DNA of 64,000 bases from Nostoc sp. CENA543 (GCF_002896875.1 NZ_CP023278.1:1984001-2048000); one strand, 5' to 3'. Shown: positions 8,834-18,208, counted from the stretch's first letter. A program made the numbers and translations. The notes: generated by a model from the letters alone, not told the origin.

Positions 8834-8876
8834 GAAAAAGAGAAATTGGATAATTTATTTTCTGGAAGTCCCTAAT
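8834..8876. repeat. Single end of a MITE-like element
   Basis: The 43 bases that end in TCTGGAAGTCCCTAAT match 35537-35579 with one difference (the right end of the element beside kdpC). No matching left end is seen here, so this is a solitary or decayed end. Confidence 0.75.
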
Positions 8877-9533
8877 CATAAGCGCGATCGCCTACCATTC
8901 CCTTTACCGTGTTAACCCCACACTAGCTTGATTGTTAATGACAGGCTAGTGGCTGCATTCCAGTAATCACACTAGTTTATCTTCTTGTTGGTTAAAATAT
9001 ATAATCCTTTATAGGTATTGACATCTGCCAAATTGTAATTAATCTTATTGCAAATTTTCACAAAAAGTTATAAATTATTAATTTGTAGGGGAAAAATAAT
9101 CTCGAAAAATAGATTCTAACTGAGTAAAGATTACCCGAAGTCACAAAGACTTCACTTCATACAACCCTTATACAGTTTGAGAGATATGTTTTTGTTTGGT
9201 AAAGAAAAGCTCTACACACACACAAGAGCATTGGTTAAGCTAAAAATGTATCTGTCATGACTGTATCTATTAATCATGATTATTACTTGTGTATGGAATC
9301 ACAGCTAGTTGTAAACTACCACAAGGATAATTGATTAGTAGTGAATTAATTCACCATCAAACATTATACACACACACTATGAACAGCTTGAGATATTCAG
9401 CTTAAGCTGCTTATTTTGGGAGATTTTTGCAATAGCAAAACCTGCTCTCTGTTATGCTGAACCAAAGTAAAAACCCTCACAAAAGTAAGCGCATCTACCA
9501 TAAATTTACACCCTCAATGGAGTTAGTCTGGCG
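8877..9533. other. Intergenic region upstream of the invertase gene
   Basis: About 650 bases, AT-rich, with one GCGATCGC site and two short (AC)n runs near 9217 and 9371. I see no gene, RNA or clear operator. It probably holds the invertase promoter. A GGAG at 9519-9522 is the likely ribosome site. Confidence 0.5.
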
Positions 9534-10985
9534 ATGCAAAAGGTAAATGAATTACTAACAGAAGAAAGTATAGAAACCTCGGCGTGGAAAGCACTAGAGA
9601 AATCTATAATATATTATAAAGGTCGTCCCGTCGGTACAGTTGCTGCTTATGATGCTTCTGTAGAAGCATTAAATTACGACCAATGTTTTGTGCGAGATTT
9701 TGTTTCATCAGCTTTACTTTTTCTCATCAAAGGTAGAACAGAGATTGTTCGCAACTTTTTAGAAGAAACTTTAAAGTTACAACCCAAAGAAAGACAATTA
9801 GACGCGTATAAGCCTGGTAGGGGTTTAATCCCAGCAAGTTTTAAAGTAGTATCGGATCATGGCGAAGAGTATTTAGAAGCAGATTTTGGTGAACATGCGA
9901 TCGCTAGAGTCACACCAGTTGATTCTTGTTTATGGTGGATTATATTATTACACTCCTATGTAGTCGCCACCAAAGATTTCTCCTTAGCCTATCAGCCTGA
10001 ATTCCAAACAGGTATTAGGTTAATTATGGAAATCTGTCTGGCGAATCGCTTTGATATGTATCCCACGCTGTTAGTTCCAGATGGTGCTTGTATGATTGAC
10101 CGCCGTTTGGGGATTTATGGTCATCCTTTAGAATTGCAAGTTCTATTTTATGCGGCTTTGCGTGCAGCGCGGGAGATGTTAATCTGTCAAGGTAATCAAG
10201 ATGTTGTTGAAGCCATTGATAACCGCCTGCCACTTTTATGCGCCCATATTCGCCAACATTATTGGATAGATATCAATCGCCTCAATGCTATTTATCGCTT
10301 CAAAAGTGAAGAATACGGTAAGACAGCAGTCAATCTTTTTAACATCTATGTAGATTCTATTCCCTATTATGAATTAGATAAATGGCTACCCAAAAAAGGT
10401 GGTTATTTAGCTGGAAATGTGGGGCCATCACAGTTAGATACAAGATTTTTCGCGCTAGGTAATTTGATGGCGGTCATTTCTGACCTAGCGACAGAACAAC
10501 AAGCCCAATCAATTATGAGTTTGATTGAGGAAAGATGGGAAGATTTAGTGGGAGATATGCCCATGAAAATCTGTTACCCAGCTTTAGAAGATGAAGAGTA
10601 TAGAATCGTCACAGGATGCGACCCCAAAAATATACCTTGGTCGTATCATAATGCAGGTAGCTGGCCTGTTTTGATGTGGATGTTAACAGCAGCAGCGATT
10701 AAAACTAATAAACCTTATCTAGCAAGTAAAGCAATTGAAATTGCCCAATCTAGACTGTTGGAAGATGAATGGCCAGAATATTATGATGGCAAGAAAGGCA
10801 GATTGATTGGTAAGCAGTCGAGAAAATATCAAACCTGGACGATCGCGGGTTTTTTACTGGCTAAAGAATTGATGAAAGACCAATCTTATTTATCTTTGGT
10901 GAGATTTGATCAATTACCGTCAGAATTAGTCTCTAGAGCCTGTGAATTTGAAATTAACAGCGTAGATACTTCTATATCTCTCTAA
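9534..10985 (+). CDS. Alkaline/neutral invertase, GH100
   Basis: 483 residues, full length for cyanobacterial InvA/InvB. The (alpha/alpha)6-barrel family signatures are present: [15 protein letters not shown] (about 47-61), [22 protein letters not shown], and [18 protein letters not shown] with the catalytic acid at D189. WPEYYDG carries the general base E415. These two correspond, one residue shifted, to Asp188/Glu414 that I recall for the Nostoc InvA structure. The enzyme hydrolyses sucrose to glucose and fructose in the cytoplasm; in Anabaena such enzymes supply carbon to heterocysts. Whether this is InvA or InvB cannot be settled here. A strong terminator follows. Confidence 0.92.
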   Translation: MQKVNELLTEESIETSAWKALEKSIIYYKGRPVGTVAAYDASVEALNYDQCFVRDFVSSALLFLIKGRTEIVRNFLEETLKLQPKERQLDAYKPGRGLIPASFKVVSDHGEEYLEADFGEHAIARVTPVDSCLWWIILLHSYVVATKDFSLAYQPEFQTGIRLIMEICLANRFDMYPTLLVPDGACMIDRRLGIYGHPLELQVLFYAALRAAREMLICQGNQDVVEAIDNRLPLLCAHIRQHYWIDINRLNAIYRFKSEEYGKTAVNLFNIYVDSIPYYELDKWLPKKGGYLAGNVGPSQLDTRFFALGNLMAVISDLATEQQAQSIMSLIEERWEDLVGDMPMKICYPALEDEEYRIVTGCDPKNIPWSYHNAGSWPVLMWMLTAAAIKTNKPYLASKAIEIAQSRLLEDEWPEYYDGKKGRLIGKQSRKYQTWTIAGFLLAKELMKDQSYLSLVRFDQLPSELVSRACEFEINSVDTSISL

Positions 10986-11006
10986 TTAGATTTCCCATAC
11001 AAATTG

Positions 11007-11041
11007 AAAACCCCGCTTTTTTGAAGAAAGTGGGGTTTTTA
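11007..11041. terminator. Terminator shared by the convergent invertase and Sel1 genes
   Basis: AAAACCCCGCTTT pairs with AAAGTGGGGTTTTT. It has a T run on the plus strand and an A run before the stem, so it can work in both directions. Confidence 0.75.
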
Positions 11042-11119
11042 ATCAAATATCTGCATTTAACCTAATACAATAGTTCAAATAAGTGGATTTTGGCTTTTCT
11101 TAAAAGAACAGTATTGGCT

Positions 11120-12256
11120 CTAACCTATTTCTAATTCACTTAACTCCATCCCCACCAAAGATACAACTACACCATTTTGAGCTATGGTTACAGTCCATTT
11201 TCCATCACCTGCTGTCAGTTGATATTCAGCCGCTTCAGAATTATTTTGAGCAACTAGACGGAGTCTATGAATCGCCTCTTTAGCGTCAGCGCGATCGCGA
11301 TTTCGTGCCGCTAAGAGTTCGGCTAAGGGATGTTGGGCTGCAAATAGTCCTTGTTCTGCTGCTTGTCGATACCAATGAATTGCTGTATCTAAATCTCGCT
11401 CTACATTGCTATAGCCTGTAGCATAGTAGGTTGCTAAGTTAAATTGAGCAAATTGATCACCCAGTTGCGCCGCACGGTGATACAAATCTACAGCCTGTGC
11501 TGTATCTTGCTCAACCCCTTCTCCCTGTTCGTAACAATATCCCAGCAAGCGCGTAGCTTCTGGGTGTTCTTGGGCGGTGGCAAGTTGCAGCCAATTTATC
11601 GCCTGTGGGTAGTTACCATACATGGTATAGTAGATTGCTCCTAACACAGCTTGAGCTTCAGCCGCACCCCCGCGCCCTAATTCTTCCAAGGTGGGTAATA
11701 AATTATTTAAGTAAATTTCTGCTTGATCATGACCTGCATCCCAAGCTTTCAGATACCAGTTAGCGGCGGTGGCTGGGTTGCGTTCCCTTCCATCACCATT
11801 GTTATACAAATGACCGATGTAGAAGGAGGCGATCGCATGATTTTGTGCTGCGGCTTTTAGCCACCACTTTTGGGCTGTCTCAAAATCTTGTCTGACACCT
11901 TCACCATTGGCGTACATTGTCCCCATCACAAACATTGCTTCTAAAATCCCTGCCTCCGCCGCCCGACGATACCAAGACAAAGCTGTTGTATAATCTTGCT
12001 CAACGCCACGACCGAGGGCATAAAGGGCTGCTAAATCATAGGCGGCTTGGGGATGTCCGGCTGTGGCCGCAGTGTGATAATAGTTAGCGGCTGCGGTTGG
12101 ATCAGGTTCAAAACCCTGGCCAGAAGACTGCATCATCCCCAATAAATAGTGGGCATCAGCATTGCGATTGAGGGTAGCCAATCTGGTAAAAATCTTTTTA
12201 GCTGTGTGGTAGTCTCCCTTTTTATAAGCAATTAAACCCTGCTCAAGATAGGTCAT
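11120..12256 (-). CDS. Sel1-like repeat (TPR-related) protein
   Basis: 378 residues. About eight Sel1-type repeats of 36 residues (pattern A...LG..Y..G.GVEQD...A..WY..AA..G) fill residues 35-320, as in YALGRGVEQDYTTALSWYRRAAEAG. The first 30 residues are a TPR-like helix pair and the last 45 (AAEYQLTAGDGKWTVTIAQN...) form a different small C-terminal part with predicted strands. There is no signal peptide, so it is probably cytoplasmic. Sel1 proteins act as scaffolds for protein complexes; the partner is unknown. Full open frame, divergent from rsmB with 83 bases between starts. Confidence 0.85.
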   Translation of the reverse strand: MTYLEQGLIAYKKGDYHTAKKIFTRLATLNRNADAHYLLGMMQSSGQGFEPDPTAAANYYHTAATAGHPQAAYDLAALYALGRGVEQDYTTALSWYRRAAEAGILEAMFVMGTMYANGEGVRQDFETAQKWWLKAAAQNHAIASFYIGHLYNNGDGRERNPATAANWYLKAWDAGHDQAEIYLNNLLPTLEELGRGGAAEAQAVLGAIYYTMYGNYPQAINWLQLATAQEHPEATRLLGYCYEQGEGVEQDTAQAVDLYHRAAQLGDQFAQFNLATYYATGYSNVERDLDTAIHWYRQAAEQGLFAAQHPLAELLAARNRDRADAKEAIHRLRLVAQNNSEAAEYQLTAGDGKWTVTIAQNGVVVSLVGMELSELEIG

Positions 12257-12339
12257 AGAATTTAACTCTATTTTTATGACATTATTGCGGTTTTTTCTAG
12301 TCTAAATACCCTTGCTATTGAAATAATTACCGATTTTCC

Positions 12340-13689
12340 ATGACCAATTCCCGTCAAATCGCTTTCATTGCGCTCAAAGATGTCCATAAGGGGGCTTTTA
12401 CTGATGTTGCGCTAGATAGAGTGTTACGAAAATCTCATTTATCTGATCTTGACCGTCGCTTAGTCACAGAATTAGTTTATGGCAGTGTCAGAAGACAACG
12501 CACCCTAGACGCAATCATTGACCAACTAGCTACTAAAAAATCTCATCAACAGCCTAGCGAACTCCGCAGCATTTTACATTTAGGCTTTTATCAACTGCGT
12601 TATCAAGAACGCATTCCTGTATCGGCGGCTGTCAATACTACAGTCCAATTAGCAAAGGACAATGGTTTTGCGGGACTTGCAGGGTTTGTCAACGGTTTAT
12701 TACGTCAGTATGTGCGTTTAGCCGAAAACCAGTCAGAACCATTGAAATTACCAGAAAATCCCAGAGAAAGATGCGGAATTTTACACAGTTTTCCTGACTG
12801 GATCATCGAAGTTTGGTTAGAACAGTTGGGTGTGGAGGAGACGGAAAGACTCTGTGAATGGATGAACCAAACACCCACCATCGATTTCAGAATTAATCCG
12901 CTACGGACTACGATCGCACAAGTGGAAACAGCGTTAAAATCGGCCGGGATTTTAGCCAGACGCATACCCAATTTACCCCAAGGTTTAAGGTTAATTGGTA
13001 ACACGGGCGCAATTCAAAATCTCCCAGGCTTTGATCAAGGCTGGTGGGTGGTTCAAGACGCTAGCGCGCAATTAGTTAGTCATATCCTTGACCCCCAACC
13101 AGGGGAGACGATTATTGATGCTTGTGCTGCGCCTGGGGGTAAAACAACTCACATTGCTGAATTAATGGGAGACAAAGGCAAAATTTGGGCTGGCGATCGC
13201 ACTGCTTCTCGTTTGCGTAAACTTCAGGATAATGCCCAACGTTTGGGTCTAAAATCAATTGAGATTTGCACTGGTGACAGTCGTAATTTACCCCAGTTTC
13301 ACAATATAGCCGACCGCGTTTTGTTAGATGCGCCTTGCTCCGGTTTAGGGACTTTACACCGTCATGCAGATGCGCGTTGGCGACAAACACCCACGTCTGT
13401 AGCGGAACTGGCAACACTGCAAAAAGAACTGATATCACAAACATCAAAATTTGTCAAAGTCGGTGGTGTGCTAGTTTACGCAACTTGCACGTTACATCCC
13501 GCCGAAAATGAAGGTGTGATTGCAGAGTTTCTGGGAGAACATCCCGAATGGCGAATTGAAGCTTTAAACAGTGATTTACCCTATTTGATTGACACTACAT
13601 CCCCTAGTTGGTTAAAAGTCTGGCCTCACCGCCAGGATATGGACGGATTTTTCATGGTGCGCTTAAGAAAAACCAACGATTCGGGGTGA
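12340..13689 (+). CDS. rsmB: 16S rRNA (cytosine-967-C5)-methyltransferase
   Basis: 449 residues. A NusB-like RNA-binding domain (about 5-135) precedes a Rossmann methyltransferase domain. Motifs: DACAAPGGKTTHIAEL (about 260-275, S-adenosylmethionine binding), LDAPCSGLGTLHRHADARWR (about 328-347, catalytic-site PCS motif), and YATCTLHPAENEGV (about 379-392, the nucleophile cysteine in TC). It methylates C967 of 16S rRNA. TerB-like gene 13747 follows after 57 bases on the same strand. Confidence 0.93.
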   Translation: MTNSRQIAFIALKDVHKGAFTDVALDRVLRKSHLSDLDRRLVTELVYGSVRRQRTLDAIIDQLATKKSHQQPSELRSILHLGFYQLRYQERIPVSAAVNTTVQLAKDNGFAGLAGFVNGLLRQYVRLAENQSEPLKLPENPRERCGILHSFPDWIIEVWLEQLGVEETERLCEWMNQTPTIDFRINPLRTTIAQVETALKSAGILARRIPNLPQGLRLIGNTGAIQNLPGFDQGWWVVQDASAQLVSHILDPQPGETIIDACAAPGGKTTHIAELMGDKGKIWAGDRTASRLRKLQDNAQRLGLKSIEICTGDSRNLPQFHNIADRVLLDAPCSGLGTLHRHADARWRQTPTSVAELATLQKELISQTSKFVKVGGVLVYATCTLHPAENEGVIAEFLGEHPEWRIEALNSDLPYLIDTTSPSWLKVWPHRQDMDGFFMVRLRKTNDSG

Positions 13690-13746
13690 ATACGATCAAG
13701 GATTGTACCATTTGATGGAAGCCTGAATCTCTCAGAGGAGGCAGCA

Positions 13747-14169
13747 ATGATAACAGATGCCAACGTTAAGAATTTAGTCAAGATTCTGATTGGAGCTGCA
13801 TGGATTGATGGCAGAATTCAACCAGAAGAACGGCAATATTTACGTGAAATCGCGCAAGCAAAAGGTTTAGCCACAGATCCAGAGATTAAACCTTGGCTGT
13901 ATGAATTAGTTCCTGTGCAACCGAATGAATGTTACACATGGGTGAAAGAATATTTAGGCGATCGCCCAACTGCTGAAGACTGCGAAAATTTGATTGAGGC
14001 CATTAGTGGTTTAATTTACAGTGATGGGGAAGTAGCGATTGAAGAAGCCAGACTCTTGACCAAATTACAAGAGTTAAGCCAAAACTCTGAATCCCATCAC
14101 CTCGAACACACAACACTACTCAAACAAATTCAACAACTTTATCGTCGCTGGGTTGAAGTTCAAAACTAA
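13747..14169 (+). CDS. TerB-like protein
   Basis: 140 residues, entirely alpha-helical by composition. Two acidic motifs match the tellurite-resistance TerB family: WIDGRIQPEERQYLREIA (about 19-36) and IYSDGEVAIEEARLLTKL (about 96-113), the D-G-x-[IV]-x-x-E-E pattern. TerB domains bind metal ions and are thought to join membrane and stress complexes, but no specific role is known for this cyanobacterial type. A strong ribosome site, GAGGAGG, precedes the ATG. It may be co-transcribed with rsmB. Confidence 0.8.
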   Translation: MITDANVKNLVKILIGAAWIDGRIQPEERQYLREIAQAKGLATDPEIKPWLYELVPVQPNECYTWVKEYLGDRPTAEDCENLIEAISGLIYSDGEVAIEEARLLTKLQELSQNSESHHLEHTTLLKQIQQLYRRWVEVQN

Positions 14170-14347
14170 CTATAGTCAAACCATGCCAAGGTTTTAGAGA
14201 AAACCATTTCAGATTGACTACACCCAAAAGTGGATGCAAATGAAATATGTGATATTTGTTCCAATCCTTAGAATTTAGGGCTTATGCCGGAATACCATAT
14301 CTCAAATCTAAATTTGATCACGTCAAAAGTCTTTAGTCTAGATTTTA

Positions 14348-14383
14348 TCGACTAATGACTAATGACTAATGACTAACGACTAA
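14348..14383. repeat. TGACTAA heptad array
   Basis: About five copies of the heptad, ending one base before the stop codon of the Psb35-like gene on the opposite strand. Typical Nostoc short tandemly repeated repetitive (STRR) sequence. Confidence 0.85.
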
Positions 14384-14611
14384 TTATGACTTCGGTTCAC
14401 CCAGACCCGGAGTTTCTTCTTTTTGCACCTTGGGTACAAAATCTGGGCGTTCCTTGCTTTCCCAACCCACGGGACGTTTAGAGTTGTACCAAGCAATAGA
14501 ACCAATGGTCACAGCTGCAATAAAACCTACTACGTACACTAAAGTAAAAGCTAAGGGAAAATGATTTCCACCTGTGGCTATAGCATCTGGTGCTTGCAAC
14601 AATAATTGCAT
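14384..14611 (-). CDS. psb35: Psb35-like small membrane protein (photosystem II assembly)
   Basis: 75 residues. One transmembrane helix (about 20-43, FTLVYVVGFIAAVTIGSIAWY) is followed by a conserved soluble tail NSKRPVGWESKERPDFVPKV. This matches my memory of the small cyanobacterial protein called Psb35 (Ssl2148 in Synechocystis), reported to bind the CP47/HliD assembly module. That naming is from recall, so the small conserved thylakoid protein is sure but the name less so. A good AGGAG lies before the ATG. The 3' end abuts a heptad array. Confidence 0.65.
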   Translation of the reverse strand: MQLLLQAPDAIATGGNHFPLAFTLVYVVGFIAAVTIGSIAWYNSKRPVGWESKERPDFVPKVQKEETPGLGEPKS

Positions 14612-14766
14612 AAGTATAGACTCCTGGTTTACGCAACACTTCTTAATACAGTATAGAAATAGAGTATCATTTACATCTACTATCAGTGGGAAATATCTGA
14701 TATGGCATAGGAGAGATCAGCAATCAGCCTCAAGTTAGAGATAGATCGCCGGAGGTGGGGTATTTT

Positions 14767-16032
14767 CTAAAACCGTCCATTACCTTGAATGATATGCTTT
14801 ACGGTAGTCAGGGTTTCTAAACTGATAAATCCCCGGCGATGGCCTTTTTGATTGGACATCCCTAAAAATACCGTGTCTCCCCGTGACGGGTTACGAGAAA
14901 AGCGGGGGGATGTATTAATGTAGGTAGAAGCACTGTTCACACCTAAAGCAAACTGACGACTTTCTTGATAGGATTCTGTGGCTATCGAGTCAGCATGACC
15001 GCTACTGTATTGATTAATCCAAGCGATCGCTCCCTCTAGACTATCGACCAATTTAAATGCTACCGTCTTGGTTAAATAGGAACATCCCCACTCACCGTCT
15101 TTTGCTAGTTGTAACTGGGGAAAAGCTTCTACTAGTTCTGCGTCGCCTTTGAGTTCAAAGCCTTTTTCTTTTAAACTATTCCACAATACAGCCAAGGATG
15201 AAGGCATAGCTTGACGATGAATTAGCACCTTTTCTATGGCATTGACGGGGTCTGGTTCGCTTTCGTGGCTATCAATAATCATCCAACGCACCATTTCTAA
15301 ACTGCCATTCAGTGACCAGTAAAGGTAACAGTTACCCATTGCTGACTTTAACACTGGACAGGTGGCTTGTCGCATCACCTGCTGTACCAAACTAGAACGT
15401 CCGTATGGAATGGCTAAATTGACATATTGGTCTTGGGTGACTAAATCGCGGACGGAAGCACCGTGTTCTGCGGTAATCAGTTCTATACAACCTGATGGTA
15501 AGCTAACTTCCGCAATGGCGTGTTGTAATACTTCTGTAATGGCGGCGTTGGAGTGACTAGCTTCTGTGCCGCCTTTGAGAATAATACTATTACCTGTTTT
15601 AATACACAAACCTGCGGCGATCGCGCCAATATCAGGAAAGGCTTCATAAATAAATCCGATAACGCCCAAAGGCATTAATTGGGAGTAACTTTGCGAGTCT
15701 TCTGGTTGATAGTCGGCGTTTCTTACCCGCCGCAAAGGGTCTGAAAGTTCTCCCAACCTTTGCAGAATTTCTACTGTGGTTTCTAATCTGGTAGGAGTTA
15801 GTTTCAGCCAATCTAAAATTACTTCTGGCACTGCCATTTCCCGACTAGCTTCTAAATCCAAGGTGTTAGCTTCTAGAATGTCGTCAAATGCGTTTTCCAG
15901 TGCTTGCGCCATTGCCAAAACAGCCCGACTGCGGTCTGTTCCCTTGGTAGTGCTTAACTTCAGGGAAGCTTGATAAGCGCGTTTGGCAATGTTAATGGGT
16001 TCGGGGAATTCGTCCACAGCTGCAACGGTCAT
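14767..16032 (-). CDS. proA: Gamma-glutamyl phosphate reductase homologue lacking the catalytic cysteine
   Basis: 421 residues, an aldehyde dehydrogenase-fold protein that aligns with ProA from end to end (LGVIGFIYEAFPDIGAIAAGLCIKTGNSIILKGG; FISLETLTTVKHII). ProA makes glutamate-5-semialdehyde for proline synthesis. The catalytic Cys lies in a P-x-T-C-N-x-x-E-x-x-L segment of Escherichia coli ProA; here the same place reads PDPVNAIEKVLIH, with Val (codon GTC) for Cys. The region is otherwise intact, so this is probably a paralogue with another activity or none, although annotation software will call it ProA. Its start lies 4 bases after the stop of the preceding gene, which suggests translational coupling. 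Confidence 0.8.
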   Translation of the reverse strand: MTVAAVDEFPEPINIAKRAYQASLKLSTTKGTDRSRAVLAMAQALENAFDDILEANTLDLEASREMAVPEVILDWLKLTPTRLETTVEILQRLGELSDPLRRVRNADYQPEDSQSYSQLMPLGVIGFIYEAFPDIGAIAAGLCIKTGNSIILKGGTEASHSNAAITEVLQHAIAEVSLPSGCIELITAEHGASVRDLVTQDQYVNLAIPYGRSSLVQQVMRQATCPVLKSAMGNCYLYWSLNGSLEMVRWMIIDSHESEPDPVNAIEKVLIHRQAMPSSLAVLWNSLKEKGFELKGDAELVEAFPQLQLAKDGEWGCSYLTKTVAFKLVDSLEGAIAWINQYSSGHADSIATESYQESRQFALGVNSASTYINTSPRFSRNPSRGDTVFLGMSNQKGHRRGFISLETLTTVKHIIQGNGRF

Positions 16033-16036
16033 TGAA

Positions 16037-16444
16037 TTATCGTCGGTAGGTAAGCCAGACCATGAGTGCTGGCAAAATTGCCAACAATACTGCCACCATA
16101 GCCCATTTAATCAGGCCAGAACCATTGGCGAATTTGAGTGCTAATGGTAGCCATATAATCACTAGCACGAAAATAATCCCCAGTGCTATGGGTAAATAGC
16201 TTTCTCCTAATTTGGGGTGAACAACTCGCCAATTTCCCCCCGTCCACAGCCAAGCACGTTTATAGGGGTAGGTGGTGGAAAGCTGTTCTAGTACATGGCC
16301 ATTCTCTTCCACAACAAAGATTTGTTGACAGCGATCGCATCCAAATGCTTCTGTCAGGGTAATCGGGACTAACCGTCCCTTGCGGCGACAGGGACAGGGA
16401 TATTCGGTATTAAAGTCTATTTTTTCTGGTTTTTGGGATTGCAC
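16037..16444 (-). CDS. Membrane protein with N-terminal zinc-ribbon-like motif
   Basis: 135 residues from a GTG at 16444; a longer reading to 16471 would begin inside ATTCAAA repeats and is less likely. CPC (about 16-18) and CDRC (about 36-39) are spaced like a zinc ribbon (CPCRRKG...GCDRCQQIF). Two transmembrane helices follow (YLPIALGIIFVLVIIWLPLAL and KWAMVAVLLAILPALMVWL). I know of no function. It is the upstream partner of the ProA-like gene with a 4-base gap, so both are probably one operon. Confidence 0.7.
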   Translation of the reverse strand: MQSQKPEKIDFNTEYPCPCRRKGRLVPITLTEAFGCDRCQQIFVVEENGHVLEQLSTTYPYKRAWLWTGGNWRVVHPKLGESYLPIALGIIFVLVIIWLPLALKFANGSGLIKWAMVAVLLAILPALMVWLTYRR

Positions 16445-16479
16445 AAGCGTTATCAGCAATTCAAAATTCAAAATTCAAA

Positions 16480-16587
16480 ATGAACAATCCAGTATTTATC
16501 AGTATCCTAGCTATCAAATCAGGAATTTCTTTATCTGTATTCTTAAACATTGCATTGATAGTTTTAATGTATCTGGTACTTTTTTAA
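16480..16587 (+). CDS. Candidate 35-residue membrane peptide
   Basis: A short frame, MNNPVFISILAIKSG..., almost all hydrophobic (one transmembrane helix at about 17-34), ending in TAA. The ATG directly follows an ATTCAAA repeat and has no ribosome site, so it could be chance. It resembles small photosynthetic subunits only in size and hydrophobicity; I could not match it to PsbX, PsbM, PetL or similar. Confidence 0.2.
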   Translation: MNNPVFISILAIKSGISLSVFLNIALIVLMYLVLF

Positions 16588-16820
16588 GCTTACGTGGCGA
16601 ACACTCTCAAGACAACCCATTAACTAAGCCTGCACCTAAGAATAAATTATTTATTCAGCTTTCGGCTGTATCGTCGGTAGCTTCTTCTGATTTTTTAGGC
16701 AGTTTTATCAAGATAGTGAGTTCTATGTGTTAAAGGTTAGGACAAATTTCCTTACTGAAAATTCAGGATAATTAACCCTAAGCCTGATGAACTACTCTAC
16801 CTTGTGTTGTATATTTTAAA

Positions 16821-16892
16821 AGCGGGTAACGCGATTCGAACGCGCGACATTCACCTTGGCAAGGTGACGCTCTACCACTGAGCTATACCCGC
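16821..16892 (-). tRNA. tRNA-Gly (anticodon GCC)
   Basis: 72 nucleotides on the minus strand: acceptor GCGGGTA/TACCCGC with discriminator T, D arm GCTC...GAGC, anticodon stem with loop CTTGCCAAG (GCC), and TTCGAAT T loop. CCA is not encoded, as is usual in this group. Confidence 0.96.
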
Positions 16893-16953
16893 AAACCTTA
16901 CTTTATTAATATGACAGGTTTATTTTGATTTGTCAACTAGTTTTGTGAAAATA

Positions 16954-17076
16954 GGGACTGGGGATTGGGGATTGGGGACTGGGAAGTGTGGGGAGTGTGG
17001 GGAGTGTGGGAGGAAAGATTTCTTCCCTATCCATACACACCTCCCACCCCTCCCACACTTCCTGCTTGCCCCCTGT
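16954..17076. repeat. Low-complexity repeats (GGGGATT / GTGTGGGGA types)
   Basis: Tandem GGGGATTGGGGACT units, then GTGTGGGGA units, and CTCCCACCCC in inverse sense. Lies between tRNA-Gly and ribH. Confidence 0.8.
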
Positions 17077-17081
17077 CTCCT

Positions 17082-17660
17082 TCACCCCACGCCTTCAGAT
17101 TCGGCGGTGAGGTTGCCGATAGTGTGACCAGAAATAGAGGCTGGTAAAGATTGGGGATTGTGAGCGTAAGCATCTTTTAAGTTAGAGCGTAACTGCCGCA
17201 TGAGGCTGGCCATTTCTAGCGCGTTCATTGCATAATCCCAACCGTGATTACTCTTAATCCCTGCCCTTTCTAGGGCTTGCTGCATGGTATCTACTGTCAA
17301 GATGCCAAAAATCACTGGTACTCCTGTTTGAAAGCTAGCAGCAGCAATTCCCTTGGCTACTTCTGAAGATACATAGTCAAAATGGGGAGTTTGACCGCGA
17401 ATGACTGCACCTAGACAAATTACCGCGTCATAGCGGTGAGAAAGAGCTAACTGACGAGCTACAAGTGGTACTTCAAAACTACCAGGAACCCAAACATAAT
17501 CTACTTGATCGCCTTCTGGGTCAGGATCAACACCGTGACGTTTTAAACAATCTTGACATCCTGCTAGCAGTTTTGTGGTTACAAGGTCATTGAATCGAGC
17601 AATCACCAATGCTAACCGCAAAGGTTCTGTTTGAGCGAAAGTTCCCTCAAAAACTGCCAT
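17082..17660 (-). CDS. ribH: 6,7-dimethyl-8-ribityllumazine synthase
   Basis: 192 residues. The lumazine synthase core is complete: [26 protein letters not shown] (substrate binding), [14 protein letters not shown] (catalytic His), [22 protein letters not shown]. RibH joins the pyrimidinedione and 3,4-dihydroxy-2-butanone-4-phosphate in the penultimate step of riboflavin synthesis, forming large icosahedral or pentameric assemblies. About 30 residues ([19 protein letters not shown]...) extend the usual C-terminus, and this tail ends in the repeat region. psbZ lies 170 bases upstream on the same strand, with a large hairpin between them. Confidence 0.94.
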   Translation of the reverse strand: MAVFEGTFAQTEPLRLALVIARFNDLVTTKLLAGCQDCLKRHGVDPDPEGDQVDYVWVPGSFEVPLVARQLALSHRYDAVICLGAVIRGQTPHFDYVSSEVAKGIAAASFQTGVPVIFGILTVDTMQQALERAGIKSNHGWDYAMNALEMASLMRQLRSNLKDAYAHNPQSLPASISGHTIGNLTAESEGVG

Positions 17661-17719
17661 GACTGCCTCTTACTTTCACTATACTTTTGTCAATATACAT
17701 TTCTTCTGTAAATGTGGAA

Positions 17720-17794
17720 GAGCAGGAAAGCACAATTAGGTGTGAAGAACAAATTGACTTTGTTCTTTTACCTTGGGTGTTGGCTTTCCCGCTC
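17720..17794 (-). other. Long imperfect hairpin between psbZ and ribH
   Basis: Outer arms GAGCAGGAAAGC (17720-17731) and GCTTTCCCGCTC (17783-17794) pair in 11 of 12 positions. Inner arms AAGAACAAA and TTTGTTCTT (17745-17753, 17759-17767) pair perfectly. There is no T run, so it is probably not a simple terminator; it may be a leader structure of ribH or a repeat. I do not see the conserved core of an FMN riboswitch. Confidence 0.5.
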
Positions 17795-17830
17795 CTTGAG
17801 TTTTGTTGCTATTTAACTGTACTCTGTGGT

Positions 17831-18019
17831 TTAGACTACGAAAAAGTTTAATAGCCCAACTAAAAGCACTAGGGCGATCCAAACTCCTGAACCAAGCCAT
17901 AGTAGCTTTTTAGATTCAACCCAACTTTGGGGTGTAGCATATGCTACAGGCACACCAACTACAAGCACAAAAGACAACAACACTAGAGCAACTAGAGCAA
18001 ATTGGAATATTATGGTCAT
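17831..18019 (-). CDS. psbZ: Photosystem II subunit PsbZ (Ycf9)
   Basis: 62 residues from the ATG at 18019 ([20 protein letters not shown]); an upstream frame would only add MGEVK. Two transmembrane helices span most of the protein, joined by [17 protein letters not shown]. PsbZ is a small intrinsic subunit at the edge of the photosystem II core, near CP43. The psbZ-ribH order is common in cyanobacteria. Confidence 0.95.
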   Translation of the reverse strand: MTIIFQFALVALVLLSFVLVVGVPVAYATPQSWVESKKLLWLGSGVWIALVLLVGLLNFFVV

Positions 18020-18139
18020 TTTGACTTCTCCCAAGACAGCGAAATACTAAAGTTAGAATATCGTAAAGGGCGACACTGACACTTTCCGTTTCTTACCCCT
18101 ATTTGTAACCTAGCAGAAATTGTCACAATTTAGTTAATA

Positions 18140-18208
18140 GTCCAAAGTCAATAGTTGATTGTTGACTGTTGACTATTGACCATTGACTCTTGACTATGGA
18201 CTATGGAC
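18140..18208. repeat. Degenerate TTGACTA / TATGGAC heptads running into a start codon
   Basis: About nine imperfect heptads (AGTCAAT, TTGACTG, TTGACTA, TATGGAC). The ATG of the next gene at 18203 is part of the last TATGGAC unit. Confidence 0.8.

Noticed and set aside
16380-16733. 117-residue frame on the plus strand
   Set aside because: It overlaps the zinc-ribbon gene on the other strand and has no recognisable sequence.
17661-17830. FMN riboswitch before ribH
   Set aside because: There is a strong hairpin but not the multi-branched conserved FMN aptamer.
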